A program made the position numbers and the translations under genes. This document shows positions 46,557-59,587 of a stretch of DNA of 64,000 nucleotides, in pieces. Below the pieces are notes generated by a model. That model saw only the letters and a program-made list of their open reading frames with translations. It made no database searches and was not told the DNA's origin. Source of the DNA: Tubulanus polymorphus (taxonomy: Eukaryota > Nemertea > Palaeonemertea > Tubulaniformes > Tubulanidae); NCBI RefSeq assembly GCF_964204645.1, contig NC_134036.1:9780704-9844703 (forward strand), in the 5' to 3' direction. Each line of letters begins with the position of its first letter. Positions within the stretch are counted from its first letter, which is position 1.

Positions 46557-48520
46557 ATGGATAACTATAAAAGGAAATGGCGTAAACGTCGTGCAGACCT
46601 TGAGAAATTAGTCAATACTAACATTGAAGATGAGTTAATCCTGACTGATGATAATCATTCATTAAATGAACCTTCTGAAGATCAGAATTCTGATAACGAA
46701 GTTATACCAGATGTCGATGCTCTTGGTTCAGCAGAAGAAAACAATATTTTTTATGAATCTTTTAGTGATTCTAACTCTGACAGTTCTAATAATAGTAGTG
46801 ATAATGTCCTTTCATCCAGTGAATCTGAAAATAACCAAGAAGTAGAACTAAGACATGAGCTTGCCAAGTGGGTGTGTGAAGAGAGAGTTTCTCGGGCAAG
46901 TTGTGACAGATTGCTTGCTATTCTCAGAAGACATGGCCACGATCATGAACTTCCGAAAGACGCCAGAAAATTACTACAAAGTCCTGTCAAATTATCATCT
47001 ATCGAAAAGTGTGGCGGAAGTTATTTATATATTGGTTTGAAAAAGTCAATATTGAACCTATTAGACAAGTGCAATAGGCAGTATTCTAAACGAAATTTTA
47101 TTGAACTAATGTTAAATATTGATGGCTTGCCACTTTTTAAATCTGGTGGGACTCAGCTGTGGCCTATATTATGTTGTTTTTTCCCTCAGCCATCAGGCGT
47201 TAATCCTGCGGTTGTTGCTGTTTACTGTAGTTCCACGAAGCCATCCTCAGTCGAAGAATTTTTAGAGGACTTATTGGATGAATATCAGGATATCAAAATC
47301 AATGGTATTTTATATTCAGGAAAGCACTTCAGTGTTTCAATCAAAGTCTTTATATGTGATGCCCCTGCAAGGAGTTTCATAAAATGTACAATTGGGCATA
47401 CTGGGTATTATGCATGTGAAAGATGCATTGCGAAGGGTCAGAATATTGAAAGAAGGGTTGTTTTCCTCAGTGACAGACAAATGCCCTCACGTTCAGATGA
47501 GGATTTTAATACACTTGCATACATGGGTACACATCAACGAGGCGTATCACCACTTATTGGTACTGGGATATCATGTGTTAACAATTTTTCGTTAGATTAC
47601 ATGCATCTAGTTTGCTTGGGAGTTGTACGGCGCGTATTGCTATTTCTAACAAAAGGACCACGGATCTGTAAACTCTCCATTCAACAGATTAAAATGGTTT
47701 CTGATGGATTGTTAGAATTGAAAGGTAGAATGCCTTCTGAATTTGCAAGACAGCCAAGAAGTCTAAGTGAATTGAAAAGGTGGAAAGCCACTGAGTTAAG
47801 ACAGTTCTTGATATACACAGGTCCAGTAGTTCTTAAGAGAGTTTTGTCGCAAAAGGCTTACATACATTTTATGTCACTTTCTATTGCTATATATATAATG
47901 CTAGATGAAAATGATGAAAAACGAACTGTGTACCTAGATTATGCGCGCCAGCTTTTGGAATTCTTCGTGAGCAATTCCAAAATACATTATGGTAATTACT
48001 TCACTGTTTTCAATGTGCATATGTTAATTCATCTACATGAGGATGTTGAATATTTCGGAACGTCATTACATGCAGTTTCAGCATTTCCCTTTGAAAACTA
48101 TCTACACACATTGAAGAAATTAGTTAAAATTTAAATAATCCAGCCATTCAGGTTGCAAAAAGGCTAAAGGAACAAGAGCAATCAACTGCCTCAATGAACA
48201 ACGAAAAACATGTGACAGTTCATTCCAATTCTGAAAAAAATTCCTGTTTTTTATTATATAACGGAGACATTGCATTTATCAAAGAGGTCAGAGGTCAAGC
48301 CAATTTTATATGTGATATTTTGAAGAAACAGTATACAAGGAATTTCTTCACAAAACCCTGCGAATCAAAATTATTAGGGATTGTATACATTCTACAATTA
48401 GAAAGAATCCCCTTAAATAGGAGGAAGTTGGAAAAAACCGACTTTTTGCGCAAAATGGTGTTTCTGCCTTACAGAGATGGACATGTTCTTATACCGCTTC
48501 TTCAAGATGTTTCGTTTTAA
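46557..48520 (+). pseudogene. CACTA (Tnp2/Plavaka-like) transposase with one frameshift
   Basis: The main frame (46557-48134) is 525 residues. The first ~97 are acidic and Ser/Asn-rich; then ELAKWVCEERVSRASCDRLL; then the catalytic part: MLNIDGLPLF, VFICDAPARSFI, a Cys pair YACERCIAKGQ, and NFSLDYMHLVCLGVVRRVLL, a hallmark of Tnp2/Plavaka-type transposases. IDG and CDAPA are the likely first acidic residues of the DDE core. The frame ends at TAA 48132-48134 because one A is missing from an A-run near 48126. The other frame continues sensibly (NPAIQVAKRLKEQEQST) to 48520, with LPYRDGHVLIPLLQ at the end. It would excise and reinsert the element. Confidence 0.8.
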
Positions 48521-48743
48521 CATATTCCCAGGTAGAGACTCATTTTGCTGTCTGATTTAAGACCACTGGGTTAATTATCATTAATTGGACTGAATGCTAT
48601 TAAGTAATACTAGCCCATGATGGCACTTAATAATTATTTGACAGCATTATTGTGATATTATTGCTCGTGGATAGGTATAGGCTAGTAATTAATCTACAAT
48701 TTTTTGCAGTATTCATTGCTAGTTTCATTAGTCAGTCTGAAGA

Positions 48744-51700
48744 ATGGATAGACAATGGGCACGAGTAGTATGGAAAGAGAACGATACCGAATATGAAGAT
48801 ACAGTACCGCATTGTTGGATTAACGAAGGCCGACTCAAATGGCCACCTGGAGTAGATGCCTCGAAGTCCCTGTCGTACATGGTGCCACCTGGTACTAATT
48901 GGCACTCATTTGATTTAATTAAAGTAAAGCGTGTTTCAGGTAGGCCTATGTGAAGAATTTTTAAGTCCATGCATGATACTACAGTAATTTTTGCTTGATA
49001 CCTTTAGTTTGAAAATGTGTACTTACCTCTGAATTTATGTCTTGATTCTAGATTTAAACACGAATTATGGGAATTTTTTGAATACATATTTTTTATGAAC
49101 CTTCTTATCATATCATTCAGATCATAAAAATGTGTTGATACTTTTCTATTTCAGTTGATCGTAACGCATGTAATAACTGCACTGATACAGAGGTTACTAC
49201 TGAGGAGGAAGAAAAAACAAATTCTGGGCGAGTTTCAAAAAAGAGGAAGATGACAGATTTTTTATCAGGTTAATTTTTAATCCATTTTTAGTGCAGCTTT
49301 TGCATTCTCTTATCATCTCAGTTAAATTTTGCTTGAATATTGGTATCCCAAAATATCATCGTAAGAAAAATTGTGCTGATTATGTTTTGGGTTTGCAGTG
49401 GTCCTAAGTTTCCAGAAAATCTATCATTTTTGGGCATTGATATATAATTCCATATAGAATTAAATTGTTCCCGGCATTAAAATACTACCATTCATCAAAG
49501 CCTATGTTTTCCAGTTTTTACAACTCTTTGTTGTCTTATATAGCATTCAATGTGTTTATTCAATTGTGCAGCCTCCTAATTCATACTTTTTACAATTAGA
49601 TTTAGATACAGATGTTGATGAGGAAACCATGGATGATCATAGCAGTGAAAGTCAGCTAAAAAGTTTGAAGGGTATATCCATCATTATTAAAGTTGGCCAG
49701 AGTTTTTTTTAGGTTTTAACTATGGACTCAAACTATTAAGTTTTTATCTATTTAAGGATACAAGCCATTACCATTAGTTCCAAAAAAGGTTTCATCATAT
49801 AATCTTCAGCACACCATTACAAAAGATGCACTGACGCAGAATTGTCGCAATTCATCAAAAATATCGACAAAGCCTGATAAATTAAACACACCTGAGCGGG
49901 ATACCATTTCCCCTGCACGATTTTCATCTAATGTCTCACAAGATTCGTATTTGCCCAGTCATTCTAACTTCTGTTTACCCGATGCGATAGTTCCTTCACA
50001 TAATTCTGGTCGTTTGCGTACTAAATCGATGGATTCTCATTCACCCTACGCGATAGTTCGTTCACATTCTCCTGATCGTTTGCGTACCAAATCGATGTCA
50101 CGTTTCGATTCTCATTCACCCGATGCGATAGTTCGTTCACATTCTCCTGATCGTTTGCGTACCAAATCGATGTCACGTTTCGATTCTCATTCACCCGATG
50201 CGATAGTTCGTTCACATTCTCCTGATCGTTTGCGTACCAAATCGATGTCACGTTTCGATTCTCATTCACCCGATGCGATAGTTCGTTCACATTCTCCTGA
50301 TCGTTTGCGTACCAAATCGATGTCACGTTTCGATTCTCATTCACCCGATGCGATAGTTCGTTCACATTCTCCTGATCGTTTGCGTACCAAATCGATGTCA
50401 CGTTTCGATTCTCATTCACCCGATGCGATAGTTCGTTCACATTCTCCTGATCGTTTGCGTACCAAATCGATGTCACGTTTCGATTCTCATTCACCCGATG
50501 CGATAGTTCGTTCACATTCTCCTGATCGTTTGCGTACCGAATCGATGTCACGTTTCGATTCTCATTCACCCGATGCGATAGTTCGTTCACATTCTCCTGA
50601 TCGTTTGCGTACCAAATCGATGTCACGTTTCGATTCTCATTCACCCGATGCGATAGTTCGTTCACATTCTCCTGATCGTTTGCGTACCAAATCGATGTCA
50701 CGTTTCGATTCTCATTCACCCGATGCGATAGTTCGTTCACATTCTCCTGATCGTTTGCGTGCCAAATCGTTCCGATTCTTGTCCACCTGATTCTTGTTTG
50801 TATTACCGTGATCGGTCGCATAATAAATTAGAGCAACATTCCGATTCTACTTCATCAGATGAGATTGTGCGTTCATTTTATCCGGATCAACGCCAATTTT
50901 CAAGGAGTTCCTCCGGTCATAAGAGGCCATCTTCTGCTCAATTGACATTGCAGTCAACAATGGATGGATTGAGAAATACAGGATTTCCTTTAACGGAGGA
51001 AAGTAAGTAATAACATGCTGCATTAATGTTATCCTCTTAGTCTCCATTTACTTCATATAATCTTGTTACAAAATTAGGTGTTCACATCTTCAACAAAGAT
51101 TTATAACATTTCAGTCAGATATTAAATATTAATTTTTTCCAGGATTCCAAAAGAAGGTACTCTTTGTCCTGTCGGACATAGCGAAAAATGTGAAGGAGCT
51201 TTCAAGGCAGAAAGATATCCAGGATCTCGATTTAGATTGTATAAGTGGATATAAGGAGTTCATGGATATGGAGAATTATATTGCTAATGATGAGCAGAGA
51301 CTACTTTTGGTATGTACCAGGCCACAATGTATTCTATCAGTTAAAACCATGATCTCGAAGTTATTTAGAACAAAATTATTCTCAGGTCAACAAGAAACAG
51401 CCCACAAATTAACTGTGATGTATCCTCCAAAATAAAAACTCCAATCAATTTTATATTTTCATAGATGTTAATATTTTTCTTTATTCTTAAGGTACAACGA
51501 TTACAGAGGATTGGTGGTGAAAGTGTCAATGAGAGTGTTTTGAGAGCCATGCAAAGGTGATATATCCATTCTTCAAAAGACATTGACAGTAACTAAAACA
51601 CAGTGAAATTGAAATTACAATTGGGATACACATACCAGTTCCCTATTGAATGCTGTCCTTATACTGTTTGAGCTCATATTATACCACGTTTCTTGACCAA

Positions 51701-53016
51701 ATTCCAAATTTGTTGAAAAAATCATTTAATAAATATCACTCTTGGATACCGCTTCTTGTACCTATTTAAAGAATTTTGGGCTTTGTTTTTTCTGTAATAT
51801 AAAACTGATAGTATTTTATGGTGTCATAGTATGTGTATGATTTATGCCACAATGTGTTTTTTTGTTTTGTTTTAAAGAATTATGACGAATGAAGTCATGG
51901 CAAAATTTAATATGAAGGGAACAAGAGGAAAGGTCGCTTTTGAAAACACAAATATTTGCAGAGCAATCAGAGGTACTTAACCAACTCCATTTTAGGACTA
52001 TAGCGTTTACTTTTTCGTCCGTCTGTCTGTAGATGGAGTCCAGTTATTTTTGCAAATTTTGAAGCCCAAAAATAACTGGCCCGTTTAGATTCAAATTGTT
52101 TGACTAGCGCTTATTGATATATGCCAAAATCTACATCTTTTTACACATTATTGAAGTTTTCGAGAACACATTTTGAAGAAGTTTTACAATACTAGGGTTT
52201 GTAGCTTCTTGTTTATTTGTTTATATTAAAATTTTGTTTAGGGCGCAAAGAAGGGTCCGTCTAAACTAGTAGTCAGTTTTCTTATGATTCAACTGTAATA
52301 TGGAGTGGAACCTCATTATAACGAACTCGGATATAACAAATATAGAATTTCGTCCCAAGCAAGACAATTTGATTGATTTCATACTGGAAATAACGAACAG
52401 ATTTTCTGGTTCCTTGAAGTTCGCTGTAAAGAGGTTCCACTGTATTTGGAATTTTATTTCACAAATAAAACGACTAAGGTCGAAAAGTATTTTTTGAGGA
52501 CAATTTCTATAATCTTGACTTCGATTTTGAAATATTGTTAGCACTGTTAGACACGGGTTTTTTTGGGCTGATTGCCTTATAGTTTTCTCACCACCAGGGG
52601 CGTTAATATTGAGAAATAACAAGTTTGTGATTTAGACCGGTAGTTATTTACATTTTGTGACCATAATGAATTGAAAAATTGTAAAGTTGTACTTTGCTGA
52701 TGGTTTTTCATTCATAGTGGAAAATATGCATATTTTGCAATGACAATGTTGTTTCTTATGACATGATCTCTCTATCATAATTAAGAACCCCCACTTGTCA
52801 ATTATTATTACTTCATCAGTTGAATATGTCAAAGTCTAGAGTTTGATAAGAATTTTGCTAATACGTGTAATTTTTTCTCATGTTTCAGAATGCGTTATGA
52901 AAAGATTCGATACTTCAGAAGCGGCCGTAATGAAATGTATTGGGAATACCCTGAAGTATGCACCCGATCGCAAGGGCGGTGGGGGACGGAAACAACCGAT
53001 CAATCGAGATGAATAA
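48744..53016 (+). pseudogene. multi-exon second CACTA gene with DUF4806-like C-terminus
   Basis: Exons 48744-48939, 49155-49268, 49600-49671, 49757-51002, 51143-51309, 51492-51556, 51878-51972, 52889-53016 have consistent GT/AG sites and phases. Exon 1: RQWARVVWKENDTEYEDTVP and WPPG, an N-terminal domain common in such proteins. Exon 2 has a Lys-rich nuclear-type signal (KKRKMTDFL). Exon 4 holds the 25-residue repeats. Exons 5-8 form a DUF4806-like domain: LQRIGGESVNESVLRAM, MAKFNMKGTRGKVAF, then ECVMKRF and LKYAPDRKGG. After the repeats the frame must change near 50770 (TCGTTCCGATTC), so exon 4 is frameshifted. Role is probably DNA binding or a transposase helper. Exon structure is my reading of splice sites. 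Confidence 0.75.
50034..50765 (+). repeat. 75-bp coding tandem repeat, about ten units
   Basis: Each 75-base unit encodes 25 residues (SHSPDAIVRSHSPDRLRTKS plus MSRFD), an Arg/Ser-rich motif with SPD repeats resembling phosphorylated RS domains. Units are nearly identical at DNA level (one K-to-E change), so expansion is recent. The minus strand is also open across the array because no unit contains a reverse stop; that frame is a by-product. Confidence 0.95.
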
Positions 53017-54535
53017 ATTGATGAACTGTTATATTAAAGGATGCTTTTGGATGATTTTAATTTCATTCATTTAAAGATCACTTTCCAATCGGGTGAATGA
53101 GAATCGGATCTTGATGTAATTTGATCATTCATGTACATGTATTTGATGTATTTCTTGTATGTTTGTTTTTTAGCTCCGCTGTGACGGAAGGTCAGTCGTT
53201 GTCCATTTTAATGTTTTTACTGTTATTAATACTAAGGTCCTAAAGTTTCCCCTCACTTTTTGGATGAAGTTGACCAACACAGCGGAGCTATTCCAATCAA
53301 AAGGCTACTTGTATTCATAAACATTCTGTTTTTCGCACGTATACAACACATTCATCCGATTGTGTTAATGTTTATTGTATATGTAGCCCACCAGGATGTC
53401 AAGAGCAAGTGGGTCGATTTTAATCAAGATAGCCATCTTGTGACCCTTTTTTATGTTGAAAATAGGTAATTTTTTTATCTCAATTCCAAGATTTGTAGCT
53501 TGTTAACTGTTTTCTTAAATGAATCAAAATTTGATATGGTGTAAAGAGAGATGGGTTCATTTAGATTTGTAATGGGTTTTCATATCAGTTAAGCATAACA
53601 CATTTGGGGCCATCTTAAATTTCAGCACTTGTTATGCCTATAGGAAAAGTATGTATGGACAAAAATGTTAATAGTCTATAAATTTAAAAGGTCCTCATGT
53701 TTCTATAATTGTGTGGCATCCGACATTTTAGAAAATTTCTTCCGTTTTTCCAATATTTTTTGTACACTTCCCGGAGAAGTGATTCATCGAACAGGATGGT
53801 GTACCTAGGCACACCGAGGGACCCCCACCCTCTGCAATTCTATATTGCTTGAAATGTTTTTTGGAAAGAGATACCTTTCTGGAGTTGCGATATACCCCCT
53901 CCCCATCTATTTAAGTATTTTCTGGATTCAAAATTTCAATCAAGAAATTTCCGAATTACGATGGATTTAGCCAAAATCATCAAAAATATTTTCTGGAAAT
54001 TTCAGGCATTCGTTTTAGCAGTAATGTCGGATCACACCAAAAATTATTGAAAAGAAAATCTTTATTGTCATGTATTGTTATTATTGTCAAATTGACATTC
54101 TCACTGTTTGTTTTGTTGATGATAATATAATTAAGTTACCAATTGTATATTAAACTTAATCTCTTGAGTGGTTAATTATTAAGGCAAGAAACACTAGCTG
54201 ACCATTCAAATTGTGTGTATAATTCTTACGTTCCATATATTTGAATGGGGAGGTTGGCTTTTGAATGTATACATTTAATTTGAGTGGTCATTTAATTTTA
54301 CAAAAGGATTTTTTGATTTTCTACCCTTCGTTCAAATCATGACCAACTGACGACCTAAATCTGACCTGATAACGACATAAATCCGACGTTATTTTAACCA
54401 ACGTTGTCACAACGTTTGTTATTGACATTAAGAAGACTTCCATTTTCAACCTGTTTCCCAACCAAAAACCAACGTCAGAGATGTTAAGTTTTGACGTCTT
54501 TACAACGTTATACAGACGTTGAAATGCCCACTGGG
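53017..54535. other. 3' non-coding region of the CACTA-like element
   Basis: No gene. Contains a dispersed 'GATTTTAATCAAGATAGCCAT' repeat piece near 53.4 kb and, from 54345, the subterminal ACGTT-type repeats and the right end. Confidence 0.5.
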
Positions 54536-55096
54536 CTACTAGTTATTCAGTTTCTCTGTGAGTTCACCAAACAAATGAAATAGGCCTATGTCTAATAGTC
54601 TAGAGAACAAGATCTGGAGCATCAACGATGTGTTCAAAATGAAACAATTCATGGAATATACACTACTCCTTAAACAGTCGCTAGAATGATTGGCAGTTGT
54701 TTGGAAGGCAGCCAATTTCCTGGAAACTTAAAACTAGGCCACGCGTCTGAGGCACGTTTTCACACAATGCATACTGACTACAGTACAGCGAGATCAGCTA
54801 ACTGCAGGGAGCATTTATTTTACATCAATTTAACGATGTACAACAGCCTTCAAGACGATTTATGAAACAAAGTGCTCCTTGGAATTTTCTTAAAAATCGC
54901 CACAAATTGGTCGATTTCTCTTAAATGAACGCGACATTCAAAATTCCATTTCCAACAGATTTTAGCCGCATGATCAAGGTACATGTTGCACATGAGCATA
55001 GTAGATTGCATGATTTTGGGTCAAAGTTACAACCTCATTTGTTAGCAAAAATTCGATTTTTGGACCCATTACAACATCTCGGGCTTTGCCCGAGAT

Positions 55097-56090
55097 AAAA
55101 ACAACGGCAATTTGCTTCGATTTTGGTATATTTTCGATTATTTCACAAAAACGCGAGTTCAGAATTATATGAAATTTTCAGAACGTAAAATAGATACTAT
55201 ATGACATCTCCGTTGAAAAAATCAGATTTCAGGACCATGTAGATAAAAAGTGTGCCACCCGTTTTACTGAAATTTTTCGCGATAGGCAAATGAATTGGAA
55301 GCATGACGTCATCAGCTAGTGATAGCAAAAGCGAACCATAGGTTCGCTGAAAATGTGTAAAAAGTGTTGATTTTGGCGAACAACAATGCCTGCCAGTCGG
55401 CCATCTTGAATCAGACAGGGCCAGTTTTTGGGCTGAAGTGTCTAGGTTAGATATGTATAAACCAAATATCAAGACATTACCTTGAACTCTTTATTCGTAT
55501 TATGGTTTTTGAAGATGTAAGGTAATTCAAAAATCAGAATTCGGTTAGTAGCTAAGATGATTTATATTTTGTTCAAGTGATTCTTGTCTTAGATTTTAGA
55601 ATGATTTTCAATTTATAGCACTTAGTACTTTCTTTTAGATGGCCTAAAACTTCGCGTGATTGTAATGTAACTCACCATTCTAACCGCTGATTCTTCCTAC
55701 ACTTTATTCTATAGAATTATTTGTAGGACGGGAGAAAAATGTAGGTTTGAATGATGGAAGTTCTGGAAGCTAAACTATTCAGTGTCTGTTCCTGCTTTCG
55801 TTTTTGGCTATTTAGAAAGATAATTGACGTACCCCCAAAATGGGGAAAACAGGAAGGTGGGAATGATCCAACGACTGACAATCAAACTAGACCTATAGGC
55901 TAGAAATAGAATGCAATATTTGTGACGGTAATAACTTTTCTTGACAGTAGAATCTTTTTCTCAATGTAAATTAAAAAAAGATAGTTTTCCTTTAATGAGA
56001 AACGAGGCATATATTTTGTTTAGCCTTACATATATTGTCGAACAATTGATAGACTTAATACCTAAAACGCACTACGTTCACATTCAGTAC
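55097..56090. other. non-coding, one dispersed repeat
   Basis: A copy of the 'TGCCAGTCGGCCATCTTG / CAGTTTTTGGGCTGAAG' repeat lies at about 55340-55480. No gene seen in the rest. Confidence 0.5.
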
Positions 56091-56430
56091 CTAAGAACAG
56101 CTGCAAAAACGTGAGAATAGCGCCAGGAACAAGTGACGAGATCACGAGTTATTCCATTTGAAGAGCAGTATGAATTGTTTTTGGCAATATTCATAAGAAC
56201 TATTAACTGTTTTGAAGAGCAGCGAGCTAGTTACTGTTTCTGAAGTCTCATCTCGCTTGTGTTATCATCTCGCTAGTGTAACTTATTGACTGTACGACTT
56301 CAGCCTTGTTAATTGGCATCTACGATCGAAACATTAGAATCAGTAGTTCTAGTCGAACAGCTGTTCTTTACTTATGTTTTGAATATGAATAGACTTTATA
56401 CCTAAAACGCAGTACAATTACCATGTTATA
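56091..56430 (-). pseudogene. diverged copy of a gene start region (copy 1)
   Basis: Matches the first-exon and upstream region at 63.46-63.74 kb on the same strand: GCGCCAGGAACAAGTGACGA here against GCGCTGAGAACAGGTGACGG there, then TTGAAGAG, CATCTCGC, ATTGACTGTAC and CTTCAGCCTTG. The position equivalent to the start codon reads TTATTC on the plus strand, so the ATG is lost. A decayed paralogous promoter and exon. Confidence 0.6.
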
Positions 56431-57119
56431 GATTCCTTATTCAGACTCAGCGAAAAACGATCGGTATTCAAACTTAAGAAAAACCTATGAACGCGTATAA
56501 AAGAATTACATGTAAACTTCGATGGAAAGAAAAACATGTTTTTAAAGCTTTCAAAACAGTGCGGAATACATTTTCATCTTTGCGTTTTCTACATCTAGGC
56601 TTTGTTCGGTTAAACGCACTATTACACAATTTTCTGACACCGATTCCCTTTTTTTCGTCACGTGCGTCGCAAAACAGACACAGAACGTATCTCATTTACA
56701 GAATTCAAAACTAAGATTTTGAGTTGGTTATGCGATTCTGCAATTGTGTTGTATGATTGTGCAATATCAGTTCCATCAATATCTGAATGGATATCAACCG
56801 GTTAATTGGATTTTCCATGCGAAGAAACCAGGGTTTTAAAGTCAGATTTAGCGTTGTTTGACAGTTTAGACATAACACTGTAAACATTTATTAGATTATT
56901 CACCTCATAGATCTGGTGATCATGGGCGCAAAGTTGATGTAGGTGATAACGAAGGTGATAACGTCGAGATAATAAACAAAATATGACCAAGAGCTGATTC
57001 TTGTGGCACTCCGCAACTTGAGGCTGGCTGGGTGAGCCCGATACCTCGACTGTGGCGATTTGCTTAGGTCCTCGAGCAAACAGCGGTCGATGTTTCAAAA
57101 CCGTCGCAAGCGTCAATAC

Positions 57120-57715
57120 AGATAATGAAATATATGTTCATGATTCGTGTTTGCCTTGTGCCTTTTGACGAATAGAGACATACAAAACACAAAATTGAAA
57201 AATTGAACGATTTGACAGCATCAATCATATATTTTGCTTATTCTCAATGTAAATATATAATTCTCCACTCTGCATTCATTGGCTCACGTTTTAGTTAAAT
57301 CGCTTTGACGTTGCTAATCAAGATTGAAATTCTACTGAGTGTTTCGTAAAAAATCTATCTTATCCATGTTGGAAAATGTAGGTATTCAACAACTTTTTTG
57401 CTAAAACGACTGAATCTATCATTTTGCCAAGGCTGGAGACGTACAGTCAATGGGTAATAATGGCGAGATGAGGGACTTCAAATATGCTGTCTAGCTCGGT
57501 GCTCTTCAAACTGTTAGCAGTTCCGATCTAGGCTCCTTAGAACACTTCACAGTTCTCTTCAAATGTAATGTCTCTTGTTCCCTTCACCTGCTCAGCGAAA
57601 TTTATATTCCCATTTTGGTGACTACTTCTAAAGCAACTACATTTCTTGGTTGCGCAACTCCGAAGGCTGAAATACACAGAAAATTTGCGACACCAGGAAC
57701 AAGGTAGTAAATAAC
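57120..57715 (+). pseudogene. inverted copy of the same gene start region (copy 2)
   Basis: The reverse complement matches 63.36-63.96 kb over nearly 600 bases. It includes the candidate exon (57571-57706) with ACTACATTTCTTGGTTG and a donor-like AACAAG|GTAGTA. The ATG is kept (ATGTCTCTTGTTCCC), but the frame meets TGA after about 17 codons, so the secreted product is not made. It is oriented toward the WSC gene and might supply a promoter. Confidence 0.6.
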
Positions 57716-58262
57716 GGTTAATTAGTTCGTTGTCAATGTCTGAGAATGTAGGAATGTAAGTAAACTCGGGTACGATTTCCTAATTCGGACATTACAGAAG
57801 CTGTGTACATATTCATTATTCATGTCATGCTATAGAGTTCAGCGTTAGTAAAATCCGTAACAGAACAAACAGTTCAATTATTTCATATCTATATCATGAT
57901 ATATACGCTGTTTCGTCCGAAGTTTTCGAATGAACACATCTAATGATGTTTCGAAGAAACATCTAGACTTCAAATCTGAATTTTAACATCGGATACGAAC
58001 TACTTCGTACTCAAGCGTCAACACGTGGGACCGGGCCGAGAATTTAAAACAAATGATGTGGCCGCTTGAAGTAAATGGAGTCAGTTGAAATCTACATTTT
58101 TTAGCAAAACCCTTTTTGGCATTTCAATCTCGGTTATTTTAACATATTTTTCGTCACTCTAATAAATTCACATCAATAATCAGTCTTCCTGGATTTCCGG
58201 TCTCTTTATCTTACTATGCCAAGCGATGGCTCTCACTAGGAAAAACATGTGAGTCATTTCAG
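57716..58262. other. upstream region of the WSC gene
   Basis: No gene. AT-rich; nothing that clearly marks a core promoter. Confidence 0.4.
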
Positions 58263-59587
58263 ATGAACTATTTCCTAACACTGCGAGCGATGCTATTGAT
58301 GACAGCGTCATTCGTGCCGGCATCAACTGACGTGGGGTCATGCACGACAACGCGGGCTAACAATGGTAAGTCCCAATGCACTGGTACTGACAATCATACG
58401 CCTTAGTAATGGGGTACCCGAAGTACTACCGTGGCAATCTAGGATTCCACATATGGCAGGCAAAGATCCGTGAAGTCCGCTATATAGTTGCTCGTCCACT
58501 CTCAATTTCCTTCTACATTGCAATGAAATCTGACCTTTACTCGTAAATGAATCAATTGTTTATGAAGACTATCCAAATCTGTTAAGAAGAATGAAAGTAT
58601 TGTATATTGAGTATACAATAGTGAGGTGAGTCCTGTGAAAGTATATGGATCCGGAATATGCAACAAACAACTTACTGCTCGTCACGCCATCTGGTGGGAT
58701 AGCTGGTTTTGCGGGTACCCCATTATTTTCAATACGTCATGTTAATGATGTTGATTCAGTAATCGCAATGTTATATGCCAGTTGTTTTTTTTTCAATTGC
58801 AGGGTGCAATTGAATGTATCTTTGGTTTGGCAGGTTTTTCTGTCTGTAAGTTTTTTTTCTAATGTCGTAGTTTTCTTAGCCAAGTCAATACATTGTTTAA
58901 TATGTCAAAGTTGAGTCATTCACATGACATGTTCTAATAGTTTCTTTCTTCATCTCCACTTCGCCTATTTGGATTTAAATGCAAGAGTGGAATTTCAAAG
59001 AAAAGAGATCGTCATCTTTTTTTGTCATCAGGTCGTCGAAACTCCGTTGGATGTTTTAAAGACGGCCCAAAAAGAGATCTTACATTGTTCGCGATGAACG
59101 GGGACAGAAACATGACTATCGAGAAATGCATTGGTATGTGTATGGACAGAGGTAAGAATACTCACAGTTCTTCGTTCAATAGGGACAGTTTAGTTTCAGA
59201 TCTTGAGGGTGTCATGCGAATTCGTGTGTGTGTGTGTGTGCGCGTGCATGTGTGGTAAAAACACCTCACTAATGTTTAGATAACAATTTTTGCCAATGCC
59301 TTTTGGAGAGTCCCACTCTCGTTGAGCTTGTTGAAGATTTCTTAAGACGGCAGACTCAGTTTGCAACAAAGGCATTGTTAATAGCATTTACAACCTTTGA
59401 CTGTTCATTTTTTTTAGGATTTATATTTTCTGGACTTCGACATAGATGGCTTTGTTTCTGTGGTAATCGTGTCGGCGAATATGGTCCAGCACCAGAATCT
59501 GAATACGATATGAATTGCGCAGGAAACCCTTCAGGAAAATGTGGAGGCAAAGCGAGGAATTCTGTGTACATTACTTCTGATAAGTAG
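58263..59587 (+). CDS. secreted single-WSC-domain protein, three exons
   Basis: Exons 58263-58365, 59032-59151 and 59418-59587 join in phase 1 with clean GT/AG sites (AATG|GTAAGT, ATCAG|GT, AGAG|GTAAGA, TTTAG|GA) to give 130 residues. Residues 1-23 are a signal peptide (LRAMLLMTASFVPASTD). Then one WSC domain: VGCFKD at the start, MTIEKCIGMCMDRG, then FSGLRHRWLCFCGNRVGEYG, NCAGNPSGKCGG and VYIT at the end; the eight-cysteine pattern is complete. WSC domains bind carbohydrate; here the protein is short, secreted and has no membrane anchor, so a mucus, shell-matrix or glycan-binding role is plausible. The gene looks intact. Confidence 0.88.
59224..59254. repeat. GT microsatellite in intron 2 of the WSC gene
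   Basis: GTGTGTGTGTGTGTG followed by CGCGTGCATGTGTGG, about 30 bases. Z-DNA-prone but otherwise ordinary. Confidence 0.9.

Noticed and set aside
50021-50821. 266-codon minus-strand frame across the 75-bp repeats
   Set aside because: It is open only because the repeat unit has no reverse stop; the plus strand joins correctly with spliced neighbours.
58645-58914. 89-codon frame inside the WSC gene
   Set aside because: It lies wholly within intron 1 and shows no domain; the spliced model explains the region.
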